Part shown: positions 35,974 through 44,592 of the stretch, one piece after another
Layout: every line of letters begins with the position of its first letter
Numbering within the stretch: position 1 is the first letter of the stretch
DNA from: Alphaproteobacteria bacterium
GTDB taxonomy: Bacteria > Pseudomonadota > Alphaproteobacteria > Rickettsiales > UBA998
Length of the DNA stretch: 64,000 bases
Direction: 5' to 3'
NCBI GenBank assembly: GCA_004293935.1
Contig: RDZH01000014.1
Span: forward strand, 22,237-86,236
Translations under genes and position numbers: made by a program
Notes under the pieces: generated by a model
What the model saw: only the letters and a program-made list of their open reading frames with translations
What the model was told of the DNA's origin: nothing
Database searches by the model: none

Positions 35974-37505
35974 ACCACCAAGAATCGATGATGCCATGTT
36001 TTCCTGATTATGCTGCGGTGGCAGCGATGATGGCGCACAAAAAAAATGCCCTTGTGTGGAGTAAAATTATCAGTGATATGGAAACCCCCGTATCCGCTAT
36101 GGCAAAATTGGGTATGGATGCCACCAGCCCGTCCTTTTTGTTGGAATCGGTGCATGGCGGGGAGAATCGTGGGCGTTATTCCATGATTGGCTTGTATCCT
36201 GATCGGCTATGGCGTTGTTTTGGAGCGCGGGCGGAGTTTTGTAATCATGTCACGGCAATGCCACAGTTTCAACCATGTGATCAACCAGCCATGGCATCAC
36301 TTGCAGCAGAATTAGAGGCACTGCATATTGATACACCTGCGGGTGTGCCGCATGTAGCCGCAGGATTAGTGGGCTATTTTGGTTATGATATGATCAAGCA
36401 AACGGAGCGGTTGCCTCATGCAAACCCTGATGTGATTGGCATTCCCGATGCCTATTTGATGCGCCCACGTCTTATGCTTTTGTTTGATAATGTCGATGGC
36501 GTGATGTATGGCTTTGCGCCTTTATGGTTTCGTGAAGGCATGGATTCACGAGCAGCGTATGATGATGCAGTGGCTTTGCTGCGTGATACGATGCATCAAC
36601 TCAAGGAGCGTGCGGGAGCGCGTATCTATATTCGCCCTGAGCAATCTAAGCCTTTGACCTTTAACTCCAATATGACGCGTGAGGCGTATCATGCCATGGT
36701 ACGTAAAGCGAAGGAATATATTGTGGCAGGAGATATTTTTCAAGTAGTGCCGAGCCAGCGTTTTTCCACGCCCTTTGCGGTGCATCCGTTCGCGCTCTAT
36801 CGTGCTTTGCGTTACCGCAATCCATCCCCCTTTCTGTTTTACCTTCAAATGGGTGATTTTTCATTGGTTGGTTCAAGCCCTGAGATATTAGTGCGGGTAC
36901 GTGATGATGTCATCACGATTCGCCCGATAGCAGGTACGCGCAAACGTGGCGCAACGCCTGACGAAGATGCGTACCTAGAGCAAGAATTGCTTGCCGATGC
37001 TAAAGAAATTGCGGAACATCAAATGTTGCTCGATTTAGGTAGAAATGATGTTGGGCGTGCTGCGGTTCCGGGTACGGTTAAAGTGACGGGCAAGATGATG
37101 ATTGAGCGTTATTCACATGTGATGCATATTGTCTCGAACGTTGAAGGTATACGCACGCCAGATGCAAGCCTTGTGGAATGTCTGATGAGTGGCTTTCCCG
37201 CAGGGACAGTGAGTGGTGCGCCGAAGATTCGTGCGATGGAAATTATTGACGAATTAGAGCCAGTATCGCGTAGCTTCTATGCAGGTGGGGTGGGTTATTT
37301 CTCCGCGAATGGGTGGATGGATACGTGCATCACCTTGCGCACGGCACTGATTAAAGATGGTATGCTGTACATACAAGCAGGGGGAGGGGTGGTGTATGAT
37401 AGCGATGAGGAAGCGGAATATCAGGAATCCTGCACTAAGGCACGGGCGATTATGAGTGCAGCCGAACTTGCTATGCAGTTTCTTGATGAGGAGGTTTCAT
37501 CATGA
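35970..37505 (+). CDS. trpE: anthranilate synthase component I
   Basis: TrpE makes anthranilate from chorismate in tryptophan synthesis. The 511-residue protein has the feedback-site LLES motif (SPSFLLESVHGG). The catalytic core includes IVAGDIFQVVPSQRF, PSPFLFYLQMGDFSLVGSSPE, RPIAGTRKRG, GRNDVGRAA and GFPAGTVSGAPKIRAME. Its start overlaps ppiD (ATGA) and its end overlaps trpG, so all three are translationally coupled. I see no leader peptide or attenuator before the run. Confidence 0.97.
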   Translation: MNHQESMMPCFPDYAAVAAMMAHKKNALVWSKIISDMETPVSAMAKLGMDATSPSFLLESVHGGENRGRYSMIGLYPDRLWRCFGARAEFCNHVTAMPQFQPCDQPAMASLAAELEALHIDTPAGVPHVAAGLVGYFGYDMIKQTERLPHANPDVIGIPDAYLMRPRLMLLFDNVDGVMYGFAPLWFREGMDSRAAYDDAVALLRDTMHQLKERAGARIYIRPEQSKPLTFNSNMTREAYHAMVRKAKEYIVAGDIFQVVPSQRFSTPFAVHPFALYRALRYRNPSPFLFYLQMGDFSLVGSSPEILVRVRDDVITIRPIAGTRKRGATPDEDAYLEQELLADAKEIAEHQMLLDLGRNDVGRAAVPGTVKVTGKMMIERYSHVMHIVSNVEGIRTPDASLVECLMSGFPAGTVSGAPKIRAMEIIDELEPVSRSFYAGGVGYFSANGWMDTCITLRTALIKDGMLYIQAGGGVVYDSDEEAEYQESCTKARAIMSAAELAMQFLDEEVSS

Positions 37506-38074
37506 CGCGCTTACTTCTGATTGATAATTATGATAGCTTTACCTACAATCTTGTGCATTATTTCTCTGAACTAGGGGCGCAGGTGCAGGTTGTGCGCAAT
37601 GATGCGATTGATGTGCAAGGTGTGCGCGATCTTGCGCCCGATGGGGTGGTCATTTCCCCCGGTCCCGGAACGCCACATGATAGCGGTGTGTGTCTTGATG
37701 TGCTGCAAGCATTGGGGAGTACGCTTCCTATTTTTGGTGTATGTTTAGGGCATCAGGCGATCGGAGCTGTATTTGGTGCGTCCGTGGTGCGGCATCACCC
37801 TGTGCATGGTAAAACCAGCTCGATTTATCATCAGCAAAAGAGTGTCTTTCGTGATCTTCCAAGCCCGTTTACAGCAACACGTTATCATTCTTTGGTTATT
37901 GATCCCGTGAGTGTTCCCGATTGTTTGCGTGTGACTGCTACAACCGAAGATGGCGTAATTATGGGCATATGCCATGCGGATTATCCCATTCATGGCGTAC
38001 AGTTTCATCCCGAATCGATTGCATCCGAATATGGACATGCATTGTTGGATAATTTTCTAAGAATATGTTCTTAA
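37502..38074 (+). CDS. trpG: anthranilate synthase component II (glutaminase)
   Basis: TrpG supplies ammonia to TrpE. The 190-residue class I amidotransferase has LLIDNYDSFTYNLVHYF, VISPGPGTPHDSG, the nucleophile in FGVCLGHQAIG, and the His-Glu pair in HGVQFHPESIASE. trpD and trpC, which normally follow, are absent; an RTX-repeat gene comes next after about 150 bases. Confidence 0.97.
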   Translation: MTRLLLIDNYDSFTYNLVHYFSELGAQVQVVRNDAIDVQGVRDLAPDGVVISPGPGTPHDSGVCLDVLQALGSTLPIFGVCLGHQAIGAVFGASVVRHHPVHGKTSSIYHQQKSVFRDLPSPFTATRYHSLVIDPVSVPDCLRVTATTEDGVIMGICHADYPIHGVQFHPESIASEYGHALLDNFLRICS

Positions 38075-38174
38075 TACACACGGTACGTTCAAGCCGTATT
38101 AAAAAAAAATAACGACTAAAGCAAAGATTATTCTTGTGCAAACGAACTAAATTTGCTATCTTCTATCAAGAAAA

Positions 38175-38192
38175 GTTATCAAACATGATAAC
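38175..38192. promoter_or_regulatory. inverted repeat upstream of the RTX gene
   Basis: GTTATC (38175-38180) and GATAAC (38187-38192) are separated by six bases and lie 30 bases before the RTX start. It could be an operator or a small hairpin in the 5' leader. The evidence is only the symmetry and position. Confidence 0.35.
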
Positions 38193-38221
38193 ATAGAATA
38201 ATTTAAGAAAGGATGAATAAT

Positions 38222-39160
38222 ATGACGGTTATTGGAACAAATCTATCAGAAAATTTTTATGGCACGGATGCGGCAGATTTTATTTATGGCAATGAAGGCG
38301 ATGATACGGTTTCAGGCGCAGCGGGTAATGATACTATTTGGGGCTGGGCAGGCAATGATGTGCTGTATGGCAATGCAGGTGATGATGTAGTTGGTGGCGA
38401 TGCTGGCAATGATCTTATCTATGCGGATGAAGGCAATGATGTTGCGCATGGTGGCGAAGGTGCTGATACCGTTTGGGGCTGGACAGGCAATGATCTGATC
38501 AATGGCGATGCTGGCAATGATTTGCTCGGTGGTGATGCTGGTCATGATACGGTGTATGGTGGCGAAGGTGCTGATACTATTTGGGGCTGGTCAGGTAATG
38601 ATGTGCTTGCTGGCGATGCAGGCAATGATGTGATCGGCGGTGATGATGGCAATGATTCACTTTATGGTGGTGATGGCAATGATTCGCTCTATGGTTGGAA
38701 TGGTAATGACCTCATCAATACAGGTGCGGGTGATAATTTCGCATTTGGTGGCACAGGCGATGATTTTATCGTAGCTGGTGAAGGCAATGACGCATTGTTT
38801 GGTGGCGATGGAAATGATGTGATTCAAGCCAATGGTGGCAATGATAGCATCGTTGCAGGTTTTGGACAAGATACCCTTTCTGGCGGTGATGGTGCAGATG
38901 TGTTTATTTTTGAATCATTCACTGATAGCTCTGGCTTGATCGATACCATCAAAGATTTCCAAATGGGTGTTGATAAAATTGATGTGAGCGCGTTTGGTCT
39001 TTCAGGCATTGAGAAAACGACTGGATTGAATTCGCTCAATGCAGTAAGCATTTTCACATCTGAAGGCAATACGTACATTTCTTATCACCAAAATGATTTT
39101 GAAGTACGTTTGGAAGGTGATTTGACGGCGTTCATTACAAGCTCTGACTTTATTTTCTAA
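38222..39160 (+). CDS. RTX calcium-binding repeat protein, likely secreted by a type I system
   Basis: The 312-residue product is almost wholly nonapeptide repeats GGxGxDxxx from about residue 15 to 230; these fold into a calcium-binding beta roll outside the cell. Inside this lies a higher-order unit of 36 residues (four nonapeptides) that opens D(T)(I/V)WGW(A/T/S)GN, seen at least three times. The C-terminal 80 residues (DTIKDFQMGVDKIDVSAFG, ending SDFIF) match the non-catalytic end of type I secretion substrates. There is no enzymatic domain, so it may be a structural or adhesive exoprotein. AAGGA nine bases upstream supports 38222; ATG 38213 is too close to it. No ABC exporter genes are in the window. 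A strong terminator follows. Confidence 0.92.
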   Translation: MTVIGTNLSENFYGTDAADFIYGNEGDDTVSGAAGNDTIWGWAGNDVLYGNAGDDVVGGDAGNDLIYADEGNDVAHGGEGADTVWGWTGNDLINGDAGNDLLGGDAGHDTVYGGEGADTIWGWSGNDVLAGDAGNDVIGGDDGNDSLYGGDGNDSLYGWNGNDLINTGAGDNFAFGGTGDDFIVAGEGNDALFGGDGNDVIQANGGNDSIVAGFGQDTLSGGDGADVFIFESFTDSSGLIDTIKDFQMGVDKIDVSAFGLSGIEKTTGLNSLNAVSIFTSEGNTYISYHQNDFEVRLEGDLTAFITSSDFIF

Positions 39161-39212
39161 GTAACACGTTCAAAGAACCATTATGCATGGTGTGTATGAT
39201 GGTTCTTAGTAT

Positions 39213-39249
39213 AAAAAAGCCTAGATTGTGTTCAATCTAGGCTTTTTTT
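39213..39249 (+). terminator. rho-independent terminator of the RTX gene
   Basis: AAAAAAGCCTAGATTG, the loop TGTT, then CAATCTAGGC and TTTTTTT. The A-run before and T-run after allow use on both strands. The rest of the 313-base gap up to 39473 holds a second GC-rich hairpin (CTCTCCCGCCTGCGGGGGAG near 39296) and the short repeat at 39438, but no gene. Confidence 0.93.
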
Positions 39250-39437
39250 ATGGCTAGTGTCCTTGCCGCCCCCCCGTGATATATTAATGGTTTACTCTCC
39301 CGCCTGCGGGGGAGCATAAGACCGAATACATAGCGTGCAATATTTACATCATGTGAAGGGTGGCAAGGTATAACCCATAAAACCACCAAATTTGTTACTC
39401 TTGGCGTAAGGCAGGAGTCCAGTTAGAACCGTGGTTT

Positions 39438-39464
39438 TGGATGCCCGCCTAGGCAGGGATGACG
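39438..39464 (+). repeat. short palindromic repeat (TGGATGCCCGCC...GACG)
   Basis: TGGATGCCCGCCTAGGCAGG followed by GATGACG. It is the core of the family also seen at 20184, 53718 and 55835. It ends just before the stop of the 590-residue unknown gene. Confidence 0.7.
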
Positions 39465-39473
39465 CGCTATATA

Positions 39474-41246
39474 TTAACGGGCAGCTTCTCTATCCTGCAT
39501 GAGTTGTTCTTTTGTCCATTGCTGCATCTGTTGTGGCGGTACGCCTAATTCAGTGGCGACATGATGTACCATTTGTTGTTGAAATATTTCTTCATGTGCG
39601 GGGTTGGGAGTGCGATAAGCACGAAGTGTTTCAAAAAACCTCATGGCATTATCAGTGCTTGCCATGGGGGGTAAGCTAAAGGTAAGTTTGGCAATCGCCT
39701 CGCTAACATCCGCCATGGGGGGTGGTTCATGACGAGAAGCGATGGTGGGCAATAATGCTTGTTGCCGTTGCACCTCAGATCGTAGCTCTTGGCTGTTCAC
39801 ATCGACGGCAGGAGATTTTTCAATAATCGCACAGAGTTCTTCACGAATCTTGTCGTGTTGTGCGGGAGGGAATTGTGCAATCAACGCGGCTGCCTGCATG
39901 GTGACTTGTTCAAAACGATGATTGCGTTTGGTCATTTCTATAGCGACATGTTCCTGCACGATTTCAGCAAGCCCTTCGACAATATGCTTATCTTGGCGTT
40001 GCAATGTGTCCTCAGCGCGCTGTGCTAGATATTCTGACAAGTCTTTAATGAAATCCCTTTGCGTGGTAGGTGAAAATAATATCGGCTGCCGTTCAAGGAA
40101 TGAAGCAATAGCTTCGGTCAATGCGCGAGGATTTCCAACAGATTGCTCACCATAATCATCTTTTTGCAGAAAGAACATACTGACATCACCTGCTAGATAG
40201 CTTGATTCTGCCATTTTTTGTACAGGATTTGAACTATTCATACTGACTAAACTTGCACCCAACGCTCCCATAGCTGAAAGATGCTGTGGATCTTCTTGAA
40301 TATGTTGTTTGATGCACTCAATAGGATTCTTCCAAAAAGAGGTTTTTTCTTCTGTATGCACGCGAGGTACTAAGAGTATCGACCATCCTGTGAAGGATAC
40401 AACGGCGCGTGCCATATCAATCATCGCATCACGATCATCATGATTTTGCCTCAAGCGCATCAAACCTGAGGTAAACACGAGAGCCTGACCAAGATTCCAT
40501 GCTGCCACCCCTGTTTCCATCGGATGATCGAGCAGGAATTGATGCACATTCTTGAGGAGAGGATCGGAAATATTATCCAATGTATCTTTATTTTGTAGGG
40601 AAGCCTCAATGGGTTGATCGTTGCCTGAAGCGAGTTGTCGCTCAATTTCCTGATTGAGTAAATAGAGATGGTGGATGCTATCATCCTGACCATATTTCAA
40701 GAAAATGAAGGATTGCAGAATATTACACACCGTTGATGTTGCTTTGAGTACCCTTAATGGTAGCGGGGGAGGAGTGCCATCGGGAGTTCTATCAAAGAAG
40801 CCGGCTAGCCCTAGAGTCACATCCCCAAAGCAATAAAGCCCTGAGAGCATTTTCATCGGTGTGTCAATATAATTACGTATGCCTTGCGCGCTATCGGTAA
40901 CGCAATGTTTGAGGGAACGTGCCGCATGTGTTGCCCCTTGTGCAAAACCAAATTTCAAGAACGCATCTTCAACACTGGTTTCTCGCCCTAAATGATCAAT
41001 TTCAAGCACTGTGCGGTTGTTCTCATCAACACCGATCGTGGTGCGGCATGAGCGTTTGGCATAATCATTGCGCAATGTTTCAAGGGCGGTGTGTGCATTG
41101 GCGTTGTCTATGACAATATGCGCTGTCCAATTATGCTCGCCTTGCACCCGTTCAAGCAATGCTAGTCGATCATGTGTTGCATCATCATAGACCATGACGA
41201 ACGCATCATGAGAGGAGGATATGGTAGGCGAAGATTTGATGTTCAT
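39474..41246 (-). CDS. member 1 of an unrecognised three-gene family
   Basis: A 590-residue protein that I cannot place in a known family. It is clearly homologous to the next gene upstream (41287-43092): shared words include LLERVQ, YIDTPMK.LSG, WNLGQA.V.TSG.MR, HTEEKTSF, and GD.SMFFL.K.DYG. Several hydrophobic hairpin-like segments lie between residues 110 and 370. The C-terminal 200 residues are charged and helical, ending QQWTKEQLMQDREAAR. No signal peptide is seen. The middle looks like a tandem duplication: a GDV...QSFIFLKYGQDDS unit and later GDVSMFFLQKDDYGEQS. GAGAGGAAGCC precedes the ATG. It lies 40 bases downstream of its paralogue, so it probably shares its promoter at 43163. Confidence 0.8.
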   Translation of the reverse strand: MNIKSSPTISSSHDAFVMVYDDATHDRLALLERVQGEHNWTAHIVIDNANAHTALETLRNDYAKRSCRTTIGVDENNRTVLEIDHLGRETSVEDAFLKFGFAQGATHAARSLKHCVTDSAQGIRNYIDTPMKMLSGLYCFGDVTLGLAGFFDRTPDGTPPPLPLRVLKATSTVCNILQSFIFLKYGQDDSIHHLYLLNQEIERQLASGNDQPIEASLQNKDTLDNISDPLLKNVHQFLLDHPMETGVAAWNLGQALVFTSGLMRLRQNHDDRDAMIDMARAVVSFTGWSILLVPRVHTEEKTSFWKNPIECIKQHIQEDPQHLSAMGALGASLVSMNSSNPVQKMAESSYLAGDVSMFFLQKDDYGEQSVGNPRALTEAIASFLERQPILFSPTTQRDFIKDLSEYLAQRAEDTLQRQDKHIVEGLAEIVQEHVAIEMTKRNHRFEQVTMQAAALIAQFPPAQHDKIREELCAIIEKSPAVDVNSQELRSEVQRQQALLPTIASRHEPPPMADVSEAIAKLTFSLPPMASTDNAMRFFETLRAYRTPNPAHEEIFQQQMVHHVATELGVPPQQMQQWTKEQLMQDREAAR

Positions 41247-41286
41247 GGCTTCCTCTCAAAGAATGGTAACGATAGATGATACGGTT

Positions 41287-43092
41287 TTAGCGTGCTTGTG
41301 CTACTCCAACCTGCGGTGTTGATGTGTGTTGTGCTAAATTATGGAGTTCTTGTGCGGGCATATCGAGCTTGTTCGCAACGAAATCAACCATGTTTTTTTG
41401 GAATAGTTCTTCTTTTTTCGGTGATGGCTTAAGATAATCCGTGACGGCACTAAAAATATCTAAGGCATTTTCTGTGCTGGCAATAGGAGGAAGGCTAAAA
41501 GTGAGATGTGCAATCCCGTCACTTACCTGAGCAACGGAAGGAGGGGTGGTAGTTTGGTTGGCAAGATGCCCGAGTGCGTGCTGTTGAATGCGCACTTGTG
41601 CAACGAGTTCTTCACGATTCATCTTAATACCAGCAGCACCAACGACCATATCGCATAATTTATCCGTCACGGTGGCGCGTTGTTCTTCAGGAAACATATT
41701 ACTGAGGATCGCTGTTTGTGTGGCGATATGAGCAAAACGATTATTTTTCTCAGCGATCGCGGTAAGCACACCGACTTGCACTTTTTCCGATAGCCCTTCT
41801 TCGAGTGTTTTTCCTGAACGCCCTATTTTTTCTTCAGCGCGATGCACTAGATAATCAGATAATTCCTTGACGAATTCTTGTTGTGTGCTTGGTGAAAAAA
41901 CAATGGGCATTTGTTCAAGAAAGCCTGTAATCGCTTTGGTGAGTGCCTGTTGGTTGCCCATGGAATTTTGCCCATAATCCTCTTTATCAAGGAAAAACAT
42001 GCTGGTGTCTCCTGCGATAAAGAGACCTTCTGCAGCTTTTTGGAACGGGTTCGTGCTACCTAAACTGATGAAGCTCGCAAGCAAAGCAAGAACACCTGAG
42101 ACATGTTGCGGTGCTTCTTGTACTTCTTCTTTAAGGCGCGCAAAAGGATTTTCAAAAAAGGATGTTTTTTCTTCCGTATGTTTTTGTGGTGCTAATAGGG
42201 TGAGCCAACCAGTCGATGAGATAAGAGAACGTGTAACATCAATTTTAGCATTATTTTGATATTCTTGTAGTTGTTCTCGAACCTTAGGGTCAATAGTGCC
42301 ATCCGCTAATGTTTTGGCTGTGGACATCCAGCGCATGATACCCGACGTTAAGACCATCGCTTGCCCCAAATTCCATACGGCAACTCCTGCTTCTGTTGGG
42401 TGAGCCTCCAAAAACTCATTGATCTTGTTCAATATTGGATTTTTGATTTTATCAAACGAGGCAGAATTTTGTAATATTGCAGAGGTATCTTCATTGCCGA
42501 CAGCGAAATTTTTATCAATCTCCTTTTTTATTTTATCAAGATGCATGACGCTATCATCTTCACCATAGTGATTTAAGATGAATGATTGGGAAAAATTGCA
42601 CGCCACAGAAAAGGCTTTCAACCATTCTGCAAAACCCTGACGTTTATCACCAAGTGCAGTGAGAAAGAAGAGGACATCCCCTGAAAAATAGCATCCAGAG
42701 AGGATTTTCATCGGCGTATCAATATAATCGCGCACACCAGTCAACGCATCGGTTACCGTTGATTTTGTTTGTTTGATGGCGTGCGTTGTGCCTTTTATAA
42801 CCCCCATGCCTTGGAATGCATCAGCTATATCGGATTCTTTGCCATAATGACGAATATCCAACATGCTTCGTCCATGTTCATCTGTGCTGATAATGGTAGA
42901 GCATTGTTTGTTTTTATAATATTTTTGCAGATCAGCGAGTGCTTTTTGGTCATCATCGCTGGTTGCCACCACACGGGCGGACCATTCATGCCCGTCTTGA
43001 ACGCGCTCCAGAAGCGATAGGCGTTCACGGGCATAATCCTCCATAGAAAAGAGAATGGTGTCATCGGATGATAGGCGGGTGGTTGTAACCAT
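41287..43092 (-). CDS. member 2 of the unrecognised three-gene family
   Basis: A 601-residue paralogue of member 1 with the same order of parts. The N-terminal 100 residues are alpha/beta-like with LLERVQDGHEWSARVV and STIISTDEHGRSMLDIRHYG. A hydrophobic middle follows, with ILSGCYFSGDVLFFLTAL, CNFSQSFILNHYGEDDSV and AGVAVWNLGQAMVLTSGIM. A second hydrophobic unit is VLALLASFISLGSTNPFQKAAEGLFIAGDTSMFFLDKEDYG, with a helical C-terminus after it. The absence of Cys pairs or catalytic motifs suggests a structural or membrane-binding role. A 17-bp element identical to one before member 3 lies 71 bases upstream of the ATG. Repeats fill the rest of the upstream gap. Confidence 0.8.
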   Translation of the reverse strand: MVTTTRLSSDDTILFSMEDYARERLSLLERVQDGHEWSARVVATSDDDQKALADLQKYYKNKQCSTIISTDEHGRSMLDIRHYGKESDIADAFQGMGVIKGTTHAIKQTKSTVTDALTGVRDYIDTPMKILSGCYFSGDVLFFLTALGDKRQGFAEWLKAFSVACNFSQSFILNHYGEDDSVMHLDKIKKEIDKNFAVGNEDTSAILQNSASFDKIKNPILNKINEFLEAHPTEAGVAVWNLGQAMVLTSGIMRWMSTAKTLADGTIDPKVREQLQEYQNNAKIDVTRSLISSTGWLTLLAPQKHTEEKTSFFENPFARLKEEVQEAPQHVSGVLALLASFISLGSTNPFQKAAEGLFIAGDTSMFFLDKEDYGQNSMGNQQALTKAITGFLEQMPIVFSPSTQQEFVKELSDYLVHRAEEKIGRSGKTLEEGLSEKVQVGVLTAIAEKNNRFAHIATQTAILSNMFPEEQRATVTDKLCDMVVGAAGIKMNREELVAQVRIQQHALGHLANQTTTPPSVAQVSDGIAHLTFSLPPIASTENALDIFSAVTDYLKPSPKKEELFQKNMVDFVANKLDMPAQELHNLAQHTSTPQVGVAQAR

Positions 43093-43162
43093 GGCTATTC
43101 TCGGCTTGAGCTAATGTTGCACTGCAGCTTTAGTTATAACGCAAGAATGATCCATTTTGCAA

Positions 43163-43179
43163 ATGACAATATGATGACA
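43163..43179 (-). promoter_or_regulatory. putative operator shared by members 2 and 3 of the unknown family
   Basis: On the minus strand: TGTCATCATATTGTCAT, identical over 17 bases to 51407-51423. It consists of two TGTCAT half sites spaced 11 bases start to start, one helical turn. It lies 71 bases upstream of the 41287-43092 gene. Confidence 0.6.
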
Positions 43180-43251
43180 TATGCAAAAAACTGATGCAAC
43201 CGTTGCATTTATCACATGATAGGGTAATGTTTGTATGTATTGTTGTTGTTC

Positions 43252-43296
43252 GGTGTCACATCAAAGGAATCAAATCCTTGAAGTGACATGGGTATA
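43252..43296 (-). repeat. double-hairpin MITE-like repeat, copy F (half copy)
   Basis: On the minus strand it reads TATACCCATGTCACTTCAAGG then ATTTGATTCC and TTTGATGTGACACC, which is hairpin 1 of the family without hairpin 2. It is the most diverged copy. It lies in the 545-base gene-free gap 43093-43638, together with the hairpins at 43322 and 43386. Confidence 0.7.
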
Positions 43297-43321
43297 ATGC
43301 AACCTAGAGGTAGAAATATGC

Positions 43322-43375
43322 TATAGCGCGTAGCGATAGGTTCGTTAACGAACCTATCGTCTAGGTCGCGCTATA
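43322..43375. repeat. TATAGC-hairpin repeat
   Basis: TATAGCGCG at the left edge and CGCGCTATA at the right edge enclose an inner perfect palindrome GATAGGTTCG-TTAA-CGAACCTATC. The family is defined by the outer arms; related copies lie at 43386, 44769, 47018 and 47075. Confidence 0.8.
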
Positions 43376-43385
43376 AACATATGAA

Positions 43386-43448
43386 TATAGCACGAATTTT
43401 CAGTAGGGTTGCTCTTGAAAAAGAACAAACCTACTAAAACGTGCTATA
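43386..43448. repeat. TATAGC-hairpin repeat
   Basis: TATAGCACG and CGTGCTATA bound an inner stem AGTAGGGTTGCTCTT / AAGAACAAACCTACT with loop GAAA. It lies 10 bases after the previous copy. The outer arms are the same family but with A-T in place of a G-C pair, a matched change on both arms. Confidence 0.8.
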
Positions 43449-43638
43449 GTCTCATTGCAAGGATTATTATGTTTCTATATACTTATAGTGGGGTACATAG
43501 TGCTGCTACTATATAATTACCGATGTATCGGCGATTCCGCGATGCGCTGCCACGCTAAGAGGGGGTGTGGGATATAAACATTCCCCAGTGACATGCGCTA
43601 GGAATGGATGATAGAATAAGAGAGGGTGGGAGATCGAT

Positions 43639-43692
43639 ATGTTACTGTTCATGACCAATCATAGAATGCAGAACGTGCGCCATGTCCAATGA
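43639..43692 (+). CDS. possible 17-residue leader peptide
   Basis: GGGAG lies six bases before ATG 43639, the best ribosome binding site in this area. The frame encodes MLLFMTNHRMQNVRHVQ and stops at 43690-43692, overlapping the start of the next small frame by 11 bases. It could allow coupled translation of that frame. No codon bias typical of amino-acid attenuators is evident. It may equally be chance. Confidence 0.3.
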   Translation: MLLFMTNHRMQNVRHVQ

Positions 43693-43870
43693 TCGTGCCT
43701 TAATCTCTTTCTACGCCTATGACTATATTGCACGCTATGGTGAGGATGCAGAATCAGTCGCAATGCACCAGATGATGGATTATATGGAGGAAGCTATGGT
43801 CGCTGAGGCAGGGCTATGGATGGCGGTGGTGCATGAGATTCGAGTTATTCAGTCGAATGTACTGCAATAA
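43682..43870 (+). CDS. small acidic protein of unknown function
   Basis: A 62-residue acidic, helical frame (ALISFYAYDYIARYGEDAES, then MMDYMEEAMVAEAGLWMAVV). It lacks its own ribosome binding site but could be coupled to the 17-residue frame that overlaps its start. It has no recognised relatives. It is convergent with the YdcH gene. Confidence 0.4.
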   Translation: MSNDRALISFYAYDYIARYGEDAESVAMHQMMDYMEEAMVAEAGLWMAVVHEIRVIQSNVLQ

Positions 43871-43908
43871 TCTAATCTAAGCGCGTGCGCCGTGCGATGT
43901 ATCCTTAC

Positions 43909-44115
43909 TTAGGCAATGATGTTGGGATAGAGGGTGTTTTGCAATAACGCAATTTGGTCACGTATCGCAAGTTTTTGCTTCTTGAAGCGTGATACGGTAA
44001 ATTCATCACAGGTTGCGTTTTTAGATGCGGCATGAATCTGCTGCTCAAGAAGTTCGTGTGAACGACGCAAAGCATCTAATTTTTTATACAATTCCACTTC
44101 ATTCTCTTGTTCCAT
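43909..44115 (-). CDS. YdcH/DUF465 family protein
   Basis: A 68-residue helical protein with the DUF465 pattern: ALRRSHELLEQQIHAASKN, an acidic step, and the signature LKKQKLxxKD, here FKKQKLAIRDQIALL. Such small coiled-coil proteins are widespread in alphaproteobacteria and of uncertain role. It reads divergently from tRNA-Val. Confidence 0.88.
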   Translation of the reverse strand: MEQENEVELYKKLDALRRSHELLEQQIHAASKNATCDEFTVSRFKKQKLAIRDQIALLQNTLYPNIIA

Positions 44116-44306
44116 TGGGTACCTTACCTTATCCTCTGATCATTCAAACTACGCTCTATCTTCAAAAGCGTAATGATTATACCATATTTCCCCCATCGCT
44201 TGCAATGCACTTGATGCGAGTTTGGCAATTTTATTGCTTTTTTAGGAGAAATGATAAGAAAAACTATTTACATTTACCCAAAAGTGCGTATGGTGCTTTG
44301 ATGTGC

Positions 44307-44383
44307 GGGCGATTAGCTCAGTTGGTTAGAGTGCTACCTTGACATGGTAGAGGTCGGTGGTTCGAGTCCACTATCGCCCACCA
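44307..44383 (+). tRNA. tRNA-Val (anticodon GAC)
   Basis: Acceptor GGGCGAT (44307-44313) pairs with ATCGCCC (44373-44379). The D-arm is AGCTCAGTTGGTTAGAGT. The anticodon arm CTACC/GGTAG holds TTGACAT with anticodon GAC at 44341-44343. The T-arm contains GTTCGAGTC and CCA is encoded at 44381-44383. A repeat copy starts only five bases later. Confidence 0.97.
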
Positions 44384-44387
44384 ACGA

Positions 44388-44507
44388 TATACCCATTTCA
44401 CTGCAAGGAGTTGAGTCCTTGTACGTGCAATTAAGGGTATATCTTATTAAAATATACGCAGCTTTTCCACATGTTGATGCTACGCATTTTTATGCGCGAT
44501 GAGTATA
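44388..44507 (+). repeat. double-hairpin MITE-like repeat, copy C
   Basis: A full 120-bp copy with ends TATACCCAT and ATGAGTATA. Hairpin 1 has CACTGCAAGG and TGTACGTGCAAT arms and the family loop AGTTGAGTC. Hairpin 2 is partly decayed on its left (ATACGCAGC). It starts five bases after the tRNA-Val CCA, so it forms the 3' trailer of the tRNA transcript. Confidence 0.88.
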
Positions 44508-44592
44508 CAAAAATAAAATGAATAGTTGCACGATGATTGCGAGTGGGTTATAATATTTGGATACCTTTCTTTATACCCACGAGGTACTTTTT

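Noticed and set aside
38075..38110. Terminator after trpG
   Set aside because: ACGG/CCGT gives only four pairs before the A-run; too weak to call.
38240..38900. Regular short repeats suggesting a CRISPR array or satellite
   Set aside because: The period is 27 bases (108 in the larger unit) and in frame; it encodes RTX nonapeptides. There is no constant repeat with variable spacers.
44383..44507. Integration site at the tRNA-Val 3' end
   Set aside because: The adjacent sequence is a repeat copy present at other places without tRNAs. No integrase and no duplicated tRNA end were seen.
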